DNA of 64,000 nt from an uncultured Eubacterium sp. (lineage in GTDB: Bacteria > Bacillota > Clostridia > Lachnospirales > Lachnospiraceae), in contig CAJUHV010000004.1 in NCBI GenBank assembly GCA_910586445.1, positions 16,201 through 80,200 of the forward strand. The letters run 5' to 3'. Under the pieces are notes generated by a model, which did no database searches, was not told the origin of the DNA, and saw only the letters and a program-made list of their open reading frames with translations. Positions 52,997-60,336 of this stretch are shown here, piece after piece; within the stretch, counting starts at the first letter, position 1, and each line of letters opens with the position of its first letter. The translations under genes and the position numbers were made by a program.

Positions 52997-53260
52997 GCTG
53001 TTTTCCTGCTTTGTTTCTGCCGTTTTTTCAATTCATGTTGTTTAGTCTATTTTGTTTTCTGCTGTTTTGTTCTATTCTATTATCCTGTACTGTTACATGT
53101 CCTATTTTGTTTCATTGCCATTTTTTCTGTTTTGTTTCATTGTTGTTTTTTCTGTCTTGCTTCATTGCTGTTTTGCTTTTTTCTGTCTTGCTTCATTGCT
53201 GTTTTGCTTTTTTCTGTTTTGCATCATGCTGTTTCTTTTCCTGCTTTATTTCATGCCTAT
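52930..53260 (-). repeat. Degenerate purine-rich repeat tract at the GT gene start
   Basis: On the minus strand variants of ATGAAACAAAACAGAAAAA recur about ten times over some 300 bases. It includes two exact 31-bp tandem units (plus-strand 53146-53176 and 53177-53207). The tract enters the gene and becomes the 9-residue (27-bp) repeats at its N-terminus. There is no other gene in this 269-base space. Confidence 0.7.
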
Positions 53261-53265
53261 CCTTT

Positions 53266-54213
53266 TCATCTGCGTGCCTCCCTTACTGCCTGATCATATG
53301 CTTTTTTTGCTGCCGTCTTAAACTCTTTCCAGTATTTCCTGTATTCACTGTATTTCATACACCGAAGCATGTACAGTATCCTGCGGTATTGATACAGCAG
53401 CCACAGCTGATATTTTTCTGCCCCGGCGTATCTGCTGCAGTAATACAGTTCACTCTGGCTTATGCACTGGTGCATAAACGGCTTTACGGTTCCAGCTGTC
53501 GCTCCATGCCGATGTATGACCACACTCGCAGGCTCATATACAGTCTGATACCCGGCCTGCTCCATGCGCTGCCCCAAAATCAGCTCTTCATAATAAAGCA
53601 CTGTTCCTTCATCCAGCGGAGTTACTTTTTTCGCACACTCTCTGGAAACTGCAAAACAGCACCCGGACACATAGTATACATAATCTTTCTGATCCGGATC
53701 TTTATCCAGACAGTAATATTTTTTCCATTTTCCACGGAATACTTTTTTTGCAGCCGTAAATATCTGTACAATCTCTTTCATGCCTGTCCTCATGCAACAC
53801 CGGCTGATCTGAACCTGCCCTGCTTCGTTTACAACTTTCGGCCCTGCAATGCCGGCTTTTGGACAGCGGAGCAGACATGCAGCCAGCCTTTCGACCGCAT
53901 GATCTGTGAATACGATGTCACTATTTGCAACCACAATCACGCTGCATCCATCATTTAGTGCACGTTCAATCCCAAGATTATTGCCTGCTGCATAGCCGAG
54001 GTTTACTTCTGCCTGTATATAGCAGACACTCGGTTCACAATGTGCCAGATATTTTCGTACTGTCATAGGCATAGCCTTCTTTGAAGCATTATCTACCAGA
54101 TAAATTCGAGCTGCGCAGCCTGTATCAGAGATACATATGCTTTCCATACACCGCATGCTCAGCTCCCACGTCTCATAATTTAATATCACAATACCGATCA
54201 TGCATTCTGTCAT
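53266..54213 (-). CDS. GT2 family glycosyltransferase
   Basis: 315 residues: IGIVILNYETWELSMR start, YLVDNASK, VANSDIVF (NSD in place of the DxD), and VLYYEELILGQRMEQ. Typical rhamnosyl/galactofuranosyl-type GT2. It follows the GT4/GT2 gene by 9 bases. Confidence 0.9.
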   Translation of the reverse strand: MTECMIGIVILNYETWELSMRCMESICISDTGCAARIYLVDNASKKAMPMTVRKYLAHCEPSVCYIQAEVNLGYAAGNNLGIERALNDGCSVIVVANSDIVFTDHAVERLAACLLRCPKAGIAGPKVVNEAGQVQISRCCMRTGMKEIVQIFTAAKKVFRGKWKKYYCLDKDPDQKDYVYYVSGCCFAVSRECAKKVTPLDEGTVLYYEELILGQRMEQAGYQTVYEPASVVIHRHGATAGTVKPFMHQCISQSELYYCSRYAGAEKYQLWLLYQYRRILYMLRCMKYSEYRKYWKEFKTAAKKAYDQAVREARR

Positions 54214-54222
54214 ATTTACTTA

Positions 54223-56307
54223 TTACTCCGATATACCGTCTTTTGAAATACGATGTTTTTGATAATACCTGCGCTGCAGCCATGCTGCGATCTTAACAGG
54301 TATCAGCCCTACTGCCAGAGGCTTTGCTGCATACAGCAGCCCTCTCGGCATAAGCCCAAGCTGCCGAAAGCCTTTGTATTTGACATACGCTTCATGAAAA
54401 CGGTACCTGTATTTCCTGCGCCCATACTGTGCCTTATCCCTGCGGATATAATAAAGCACATCCGGCAGGCTGCCGCCTTTTAGGCCTGCTGCATACATCC
54501 TCAGCAGCAGGTCATAATCTTCCGCCCGGACGGCATGCATTGACCCGTCATATCCATGCACCCGTTCCAATGCTTCTTTACGAAACATAATCGATCCATG
54601 TACAAATGGCAGCGAAAACAAAAAATCCTCCGCCTTTGGTTCTGCCAGATACCAGTACAGTTCCCCGTCGTCCCCGATTTCATTTATAAAAAATTCACCT
54701 CTGCTGCCTGCAAACGACAGCTCCGTATGAACCTTTAGATACGCAAGCTGTCGGCTGAGCCTGTCTGCAGCTGAGATATCATCTGCATCCATAACTGCTA
54801 TATAGCGGCCGCGCGAGGCATGTATACACGTATTTCTGGCATGTCCCGCTTTCCGATTTTTTGCATGGCGGATCAGGCGTATCCGCGGATCGCTGCCTGC
54901 AATGCGCTGCAGCATGTCCTGCGTATCATTTGTCGATCCGTCATCACAGATGATCAGCTCCCATCCAGTAAAAGTCTGGCTCCGTATAGAATCTACCGCT
55001 TTCCTCAGGATCTGTTCATGCGGTATATTGTATACAGGCATGATCACTGATACTTCGGGCACACGATATTGCTGCTGTTTTTGAAGCAGTACAGACTCTG
55101 CAGCCATCTGCGCATATATTTTTTTCATCTCCATGCTGACCCTATCAACCGCGTATTTTTGTATGTTCTGCCTGTTATAGCAGCTGCAGCGGCACCGAAG
55201 CTCTGGATCTTCTAGCATTTCCTCTATGCATTCCTTAATCCTTTGATCCTGATGCGGTGGAAACCTCCGCCCGCCGCTGCGTCCGATCAATTCACGGTTT
55301 CCCCGGATATCTGATACTACGCATGGCATGCCTGCTGCCATAGCCTCCATCAATGCCACAGGCATTCCCTCCTGCAGAGATGGAAAAACAAATAAATCCG
55401 CTGCCTGATACAGCGAAGCTACATCCTCCTGATAACCAGACATCTTCAAATATCTGGACACGCCAAGCCTGCGGGCATGCTGCATCAGCTTTTCCCTTTC
55501 CATTCCCTGACCACAGACCAGATAATAGACATCCTTCCTGCCCATATGCGCCAGAGCCTCGATTACCGCCTTATGATTTTTTCTCCTGCTCAGCTCTCCG
55601 ACTGACAGCAGCAGCCATGCATCTTGAGGAACTGCATATTTTCTGCGCACATCCTCCCGGATCATCCTGCGCTGGTCTTCTTCCTGCCTTCCTTGAAAAC
55701 GGCGGATCTCAATCCCGACTCCCGGTATATGGCAGATTTTTCCTGCCTTTAAGCTGTTTTCTGCAAGCTGGTAGTCTTCTCTATTCAGCGTAATCAGCAC
55801 TTCTGTCCAATGTGCCAGCAGTTTCTCTGCCGGATAATAAAGCAGCCAGTTTTTCAACGGGGCACCCTGATAAAAATGAAATCCATGTGCCGTATACACG
55901 GCCCGGACACGGCAGCGGTGCGCAGCAATTCTTGCCAGTGCACCGCCAATTGGTGAATGACAGTGCATCCATGCAAAATGATGGCATTTCATCAGCTCAT
56001 GCAGCTGCCTGTATGCCATATATCCCTTTCGCAGCGAATAAATATCTCTTGGACAGTCCCACTGATGCTGAACGACATGCATCTGGTGCAGCGTTTTCTG
56101 CAGCTTGTGAATCCGTGCCTCATCACATGTATTTCCTTCTATAAAATTACATGCGACATGCACTTGGTATCCCATCTGCTGCAAAATACGTATGTTCGGC
56201 ATATTAAACTGGTCAATCATAGAGGCCACAGAAGCGAGCATCAGTACTTTTTCTTTTGCACATTTATGTTCTAAACAGTCCGTCTGTTGTATATGCCTTC
56301 GTTTCAT
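54223..56307 (-). CDS. GT4-GT2 fusion glycosyltransferase
   Basis: 694 residues. The N-terminal GT4 part has HCHSPIGGALARIAAHR, YTAHGFHFYQGAP, LLSVGELSRRKNHKAVIEAL and EGMPVALMEAMAAGMP. A GT2 domain starts near residue 422 with VSVIMPVYNIP, IICDDGSTNDT and AVMDADDIS. Two transferases in one chain suggest consecutive additions to a growing glycan. It overlaps the XRE regulator by four bases. Confidence 0.9.
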   Translation of the reverse strand: MKRRHIQQTDCLEHKCAKEKVLMLASVASMIDQFNMPNIRILQQMGYQVHVACNFIEGNTCDEARIHKLQKTLHQMHVVQHQWDCPRDIYSLRKGYMAYRQLHELMKCHHFAWMHCHSPIGGALARIAAHRCRVRAVYTAHGFHFYQGAPLKNWLLYYPAEKLLAHWTEVLITLNREDYQLAENSLKAGKICHIPGVGIEIRRFQGRQEEDQRRMIREDVRRKYAVPQDAWLLLSVGELSRRKNHKAVIEALAHMGRKDVYYLVCGQGMEREKLMQHARRLGVSRYLKMSGYQEDVASLYQAADLFVFPSLQEGMPVALMEAMAAGMPCVVSDIRGNRELIGRSGGRRFPPHQDQRIKECIEEMLEDPELRCRCSCYNRQNIQKYAVDRVSMEMKKIYAQMAAESVLLQKQQQYRVPEVSVIMPVYNIPHEQILRKAVDSIRSQTFTGWELIICDDGSTNDTQDMLQRIAGSDPRIRLIRHAKNRKAGHARNTCIHASRGRYIAVMDADDISAADRLSRQLAYLKVHTELSFAGSRGEFFINEIGDDGELYWYLAEPKAEDFLFSLPFVHGSIMFRKEALERVHGYDGSMHAVRAEDYDLLLRMYAAGLKGGSLPDVLYYIRRDKAQYGRRKYRYRFHEAYVKYKGFRQLGLMPRGLLYAAKPLAVGLIPVKIAAWLQRRYYQKHRISKDGISE

Positions 56308-56678
56308 TCTTCATTCATAATCTCAGCTACTGATTTAATAATTTTGATATACATAGAATAGCTGTCTTTATCCGCCTGCTTCTGTTCCGTTTCTTGTTCC
56401 TCTGCCTGCTCAGGTCTCTGTACCGGCATGCTCCGCAGATCCATTTTTATGTCCGGCAGGTGGATAAATCCCCAGAGCAGTCCATCTGCGCTCGCTCCCA
56501 ACACACTGCATATATGGCCAAATGTTTCCAGGCTCATGATCTTTGTCCCGCGTTCGATATGTCCCAAAAACGACATGCTGATACCACACTTTTTTGCAAG
56601 CTCATCCTGTGACCAGCCTTTTACTTTTCTCACCTGACGGATTCTCCCGCCGATCTTCTCATAATCCAATTCCTTCAT
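56304..56678 (-). CDS. XRE family HTH regulator at the head of the glycan operon
   Basis: 124 residues. N-terminal HTH (IGGRIRQVRKVKGWSQDELA, KCGISMSFLGHIERGTK, about 9-65) and a glutamine/glutamate-rich linker to a short C-terminal helix. First gene of the operon. The ribosome site is a run of seven G (56687-56693) 8 bases before the ATG. The invertible region begins 84 bases upstream. Likely regulates the operon, perhaps as a repressor of itself; inferred from position only. Confidence 0.85.
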   Translation of the reverse strand: MKELDYEKIGGRIRQVRKVKGWSQDELAKKCGISMSFLGHIERGTKIMSLETFGHICSVLGASADGLLWGFIHLPDIKMDLRSMPVQRPEQAEEQETEQKQADKDSYSMYIKIIKSVAEIMNEE

Positions 56679-56762
56679 GCCGTTTTCCCCCCCTGCAGCA
56701 GACTTGTTGTACCTATATGCACCTTTTATGCAATCTATTTCATTGCGTCATATTATTTTGCC

Positions 56763-56792
56763 TGACATAACAATTTACTGCATATTGTTATG
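56763..56792. repeat. Left recombination site (IR-L)
   Basis: Perfect dyad CATAACAAT, centre TTACTGCAT, ATTGTTATG. Outer part TGACATAAC matches the right site in opposite orientation. Confidence 0.75.
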
Positions 56793-56793
56793 C

Positions 56794-56972
56794 TGGAGCG
56801 TGTCTTAAAATTCATTCCTGCGATCTGTACCCTCTTTGTGGATAATCTATCTCAAATTTAATCAACATAGCCCGCTATGCCTTATGAATTTGGGATAAAT
56901 TCTCCGCAAAGCGTAAAGCATATCATGGCTTGTGGGCACATCTCACAGAAAGCAATTTTCAAACACGCTCTA
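56794..56972. mobile_element. MITE-like palindromic element, copy E
   Basis: 179 bases. Left end variant TGGAGCGTGTCTTAAAAT, right end CAAACACGCTCTA, internal palindrome present (CATAGCCCGCTATG). Starts one base inside IR-L, within the invertible segment. Confidence 0.85.
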
Positions 56973-57175
56973 GATTCTGATCCGACATGTTCATTTGCGC
57001 TGAATATCAAAACAAGCTGAACACACTGCGATAATCAGCCGTTTTGCATAAATGTCTCATTTTCTATTCTAAATACCTGTTTTTCAATTTTATGGATTGG
57101 TTATGTGAAAATTATATAAAATCAGTGATCAGATAAAAGAAAAATTGTATAGATTATCCAATTTTTGTATTGTAG

Positions 57176-57204
57176 TTGCAAAATAATAAATATTAGTATA
57201 GAAT
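57176..57204 (+). promoter_or_regulatory. Sigma-A promoter inside the invertible segment
   Basis: TTGCAA, 17 bases, TAGAAT, start near 57211, at the edge of IR-R. It faces right, against the end of the GNAT gene. After inversion its -10 would fall near 56800-56805 facing left, giving a leader of roughly 115 bases to the XRE start. Confidence 0.8.
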
Positions 57205-57211
57205 AATAACA

Positions 57212-57242
57212 AACAACAGTATGCAGTAAATTGTTATGTCAG
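57212..57242. repeat. Right recombination site (IR-R)
   Basis: Arms AACAACAGT and ATTGTTATG around ATGCAGTAA; the inner arm is diverged from the dyad but the 23-bp outer part is the exact inverse of IR-L. Confidence 0.75.
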
Positions 57243-57340
57243 ACAATATCATGCATATAACAAAATATGTCACAAAGCTCCCGATGATTCTTTTAAATAA
57301 ATCTAAATCAGCTTTCCTAAAAACACAGTTATCAATGCAC

Positions 57341-57373
57341 AAAAATACCTGACTGAACATTCATCCAGCCAGG
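57341..57373 (-). terminator. Terminator of the GNAT gene
   Basis: Minus-strand CCTGGCTG/CAGTCAGG stem, followed by TATTTTTG. Could also stop plus-strand transcripts from the 57176 promoter only weakly. Confidence 0.6.
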
Positions 57374-57397
57374 CCTGCCATCTTTCATCTCCTTAAT

Positions 57398-58174
57398 TCA
57401 GTTTTTCAAATGCCCCACAACTTCATACGCCGTATACTCACGTTCAAAATGATACCCCAGCTTTTCCGCCAGTGCCAGCGACCACTTATTCTGTGCATCC
57501 CAGCTAGGATACCAGCCCCGTTTCAGACATTCCAGAATCAATTCTGCCCCGCATGCATAAGCAAGCCCTTTTCTGCGGTGATCCTCCCTCGTATCAATCT
57601 CTATTTCGATACCGCCTTTAAAACCAGAATAAGAGGAAGCTCCGCTGACCGGTACCCCATCCTTTAGCACTGCTACGCCAAGCCCGTACGTTTGAAACAT
57701 CTTATAATCCGCATACTGCGCCGTCCAGTCCCTGCACCAGTCATGCTTTCTGCACTGCCAGAACAATTCTTCATCAATCATTTTCAGCGTATAGCCATCC
57801 GGCAGGCTGCTGACAGCTGACTGCAGCTTTACCTCACAAAATACATCCGGTTCTTTTTTGAGTGCATACCGGACGACTCTTTTCGTATTTTCTTTGAAGC
57901 AGTCCTCAATCAGGCCTGACCAGCCTTCATGCTGCGGTACGATAATGAAAAACTCTCTCTGCGCAAGCTGCGGAGCCTGACGTACAAGTTCTTTGTCCGG
58001 CTCTCCTGCCAGAAAGCAGAAATCTCCAAGCATTGCCATACCCGAAAGCGGATTTTCACATGCCTTAACGTATATTTTTCCCATAATGCCCTGCAGACAC
58101 GACCAGATCAGCGTTTCCTGCCATCCTTGAAATAATGCTGCCGTTTTTTCTGTGGGCGTATGCTCTATAATCAT
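57398..58174 (-). CDS. GNAT family N-acetyltransferase
   Basis: 258 residues of the clostridial GNAT_acetyltran type: long N-terminal domain, then acceptor fold with FKGGIEIEIDTREDHRRKGLAYACG (acetyl-CoA loop RRKGLA) and LGYHFEREYTAYEV. Substrate unknown. AGGAGGAGG lies before the ATG. Confidence 0.88.
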   Translation of the reverse strand: MIIEHTPTEKTAALFQGWQETLIWSCLQGIMGKIYVKACENPLSGMAMLGDFCFLAGEPDKELVRQAPQLAQREFFIIVPQHEGWSGLIEDCFKENTKRVVRYALKKEPDVFCEVKLQSAVSSLPDGYTLKMIDEELFWQCRKHDWCRDWTAQYADYKMFQTYGLGVAVLKDGVPVSGASSYSGFKGGIEIEIDTREDHRRKGLAYACGAELILECLKRGWYPSWDAQNKWSLALAEKLGYHFEREYTAYEVVGHLKN

Positions 58175-58270
58175 TTTCCTCCTCCTGCAGATATCTTCCT
58201 AAATTTCCTGTGCATTGTCCCTAATATTTTATTTCTGTTATTCCCTATTGCTCCATCAGCACCCTTCATC

Positions 58271-59335
58271 CTATTTAGGCTGCTCACATATAATCTGCAG
58301 CTCAGAAAGCCTTTCCATAAATGACTCGTACTGCTCATCTGTCTGAAAATCCGACCGCGTAAAATCCCGCTTGTAATGCAGCGTTACATGTGCTCTGGCA
58401 GCATGTGCAGCTTCACGCAGTGTATACTGATCTTTTGCCCGGTACGGCACATCGGGATGCTTCATGGCATATTTATTAAAAGCCCTGTCATGGTCAAACA
58501 GCGGATGCGGAGAAATAATCTCATTTGTAACAGAACTAACATAATATCCAAAATTCGCCTCATGCCTGTCTGTATTTGAAATCAAATAATCTACAATCCA
58601 CATGGCATAATCATCTGGCAGAGATACACAATAAGGGCGCAGCTCGGCAGCTGCTATGACACTCAGCGAATCCGTCGCCATGCACTTACATCTGCAGCAG
58701 TATTCACCATGATCCAATGCTTCAAAATACTGTACATGTGCTACATTTAAATTATCTAATATTTTGGAAACAGCTACTTCTACAGAAGCCGTCTTTCCCT
58801 TTTTATAAAGCCATAGGTCTTCCTGCTCCCTGCGCCAGCCCTTTGCCATCGTACCATCCGTCGTGATTTCGGGAGAGCACAGGCTCCCCTGCAGAGATAC
58901 AACCGTGCCGTTTAAGGCTACATCCGCTAGTATTTCATTTAATGAGTTCGTATGTATATTTACGTCCTGCCAGCGCAGGCTGCTGTCGTCTTCTTTTGTC
59001 CAGTAACAGTCATTAATCGAGACTGAATGAAATTTTAATGCTATATCCTTTTTATTTGAATCGCTCTGAGACGGATCTCCTGTAATCATGTTATAAATTT
59101 CTTTCGCATGTATTCTTGAAAGCGTAAGAACCCTCCGTGCCAGAAAAGACTGCACTGCAGATCTTGTATTAGCAAGACCTGCAACAGCCTGCGTTATATT
59201 ATGTACCGTAATCTCCGGCAGATCTGCCACTTTATTTTTCAGAGAATACGGCAGCAGATCCGCCCGGTATACTTCTGATACGGCTGCTTCAAAATCAAAT
59301 CTCATAACAGGAATATCCTTCAACATCAACAGCAT
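58271..59335 (-). CDS. HipA-like/CtkA-type kinase domain protein (orphan)
   Basis: 354 residues. The C-terminal kinase portion has the catalytic motif SNTDRHEANFGYY and the metal motif PLFDHDRAFN; the N-terminal part includes an RLEDGW-like WRREQEDLWLYKKG. No HipB-type antitoxin stands next to it (69 bases separate it from the DUF1349 gene). Family members phosphorylate protein or tRNA synthetase targets and cause dormancy, but orphan copies may have other roles. GGAGGG lies upstream of the ATG at 59335. Confidence 0.8.
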   Translation of the reverse strand: MLLMLKDIPVMRFDFEAAVSEVYRADLLPYSLKNKVADLPEITVHNITQAVAGLANTRSAVQSFLARRVLTLSRIHAKEIYNMITGDPSQSDSNKKDIALKFHSVSINDCYWTKEDDSSLRWQDVNIHTNSLNEILADVALNGTVVSLQGSLCSPEITTDGTMAKGWRREQEDLWLYKKGKTASVEVAVSKILDNLNVAHVQYFEALDHGEYCCRCKCMATDSLSVIAAAELRPYCVSLPDDYAMWIVDYLISNTDRHEANFGYYVSSVTNEIISPHPLFDHDRAFNKYAMKHPDVPYRAKDQYTLREAAHAARAHVTLHYKRDFTRSDFQTDEQYESFMERLSELQIICEQPK

Positions 59336-59404
59336 AACACACCCTCCGCACTTACCAAAGCTGGTAACAGTTCAGACAAAAAAGCCTCGAAATACAACCT
59401 GCTG

Positions 59405-60013
59405 TCAGTCTCCATCCGGCTGCTGCCCGTCATGCGCCTTCCACTGGCATTCCATCATCTGTAGATTTGAAAATACTGCCTTAAAAGAAGAATCTTCCGG
59501 CGAACAGGCATAAATTCCAAACTGTATGTTCCCTGATCCGGCATGCATATGGCAGATACGCATCTGGCTGAATACCTCACCGTCCTGCGAGCATTCGATA
59601 CAATAATCATCTTCCCTCCGGCTGAACCGGTACCACATAGACTTGACCAAAGCCCCGATCGCAGTCGTAGCCCAGTCCGAATAGCCATGGTTCGTTACAA
59701 CGCTGCCCAAATGCTGAAACTCGTCATTTTCATACTCTACAGAAGCTTTCAGCCAGTTTTCACTGTCCAGGTACATGACAATGCCGCACTGGTCAAATCT
59801 ATGATGGCTTTCCGTAAATTCTGTCCTGACCACAAAACTAAAATATTTTTCATCTGTCTCCATCTGAAAAACCGGTGCATTGTCATTTTGAAAATGATAA
59901 TATGTCCTCTGCCACAAATCTGTATGAGGTTTTGTAACGATCTCTATTACGCCGTTTTCGATTTTATAACTTTCCGGCTCCCTTATCCACTGAAATTTTG
60001 TTAAATCCATCAT
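59405..60013 (-). CDS. DUF1349 domain protein
   Basis: 202 residues of the concanavalin-like DUF1349 fold: FQWIREPESYKIENGVIEIV, TKPHTDLWQRTYYHF, QCGIVMYLDSENWLKASVEYEN, then SVVTNHGYSDWAT. Cytosolic beta-sandwich that may bind carbohydrates. AAGGAGG precedes the ATG. Confidence 0.9.
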   Translation of the reverse strand: MMDLTKFQWIREPESYKIENGVIEIVTKPHTDLWQRTYYHFQNDNAPVFQMETDEKYFSFVVRTEFTESHHRFDQCGIVMYLDSENWLKASVEYENDEFQHLGSVVTNHGYSDWATTAIGALVKSMWYRFSRREDDYCIECSQDGEVFSQMRICHMHAGSGNIQFGIYACSPEDSSFKAVFSNLQMMECQWKAHDGQQPDGD

Positions 60014-60105
60014 ATTGATGCTGTCCTCCTTCGCATTGATCTAATATGATATACATGTAGTTATTTTTATGCTGTATTTTTGCACTTATCATCCTGACCT
60101 GCCTA

Positions 60106-60178
60106 TGAGGCATACCCACAGGGCATGATACAGCGGGCCATGCCTTCTAAATTTGGAATGAATTTTTAAGACACGCGC
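60106..60178. mobile_element. MITE-like element fragment, copy F
   Basis: Contains the core (CATGATACAGCGGGCCATG, AAATTTGGAATGAA) and an ATTTTTAAGACACGCG end, so the termini variant is that of the fragment near copy D. It lies in the 323-base spacer 60014-60336. The rest of that spacer (60179-60336) has a minus-strand stretch that may be a gene remnant but that I cannot assign. Confidence 0.7.
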
Positions 60179-60336
60179 AGTGCGGCCTCCCGTCAGAAAT
60201 CAGAGTTTAGTGCTGAATGGCATATAATCTATGATACCATGATCAATCGCTGTCTGTATAGCGAAAACATCAAATTTTTGCAGGAGATGCCCCAAAATAT
60301 ACACCCGAAAAATCACTGACTGTATTAATGAAAACA

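Larger units (their letters stand above)
56762..57242. promoter_or_regulatory. Invertible promoter region (candidate inverton) of the glycan operon
   Basis: The 23-bp sequence CTGACATAACAATTTACTGC-ATA at 56762-56784 recurs as an exact inverted copy at 57220-57242. Both carry a dyad of 9-base arms around a 9-base centre (56766-56792 and 57212-57238). Between them lie ~420 bases with MITE copy E (56794-56972) and an outward-facing promoter (57176-57204). No recombinase gene is in the window. The promoter now points away from the operon. The whole 56679-57397 gap has no gene. Confidence 0.72.

Noticed and set aside
56762..57242. Insertion sequence with 23-bp terminal repeats
   Set aside because: No transposase and no target duplication visible; the internal dyads and outward promoter fit an invertible switch better. 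I cannot fully exclude a decayed element.
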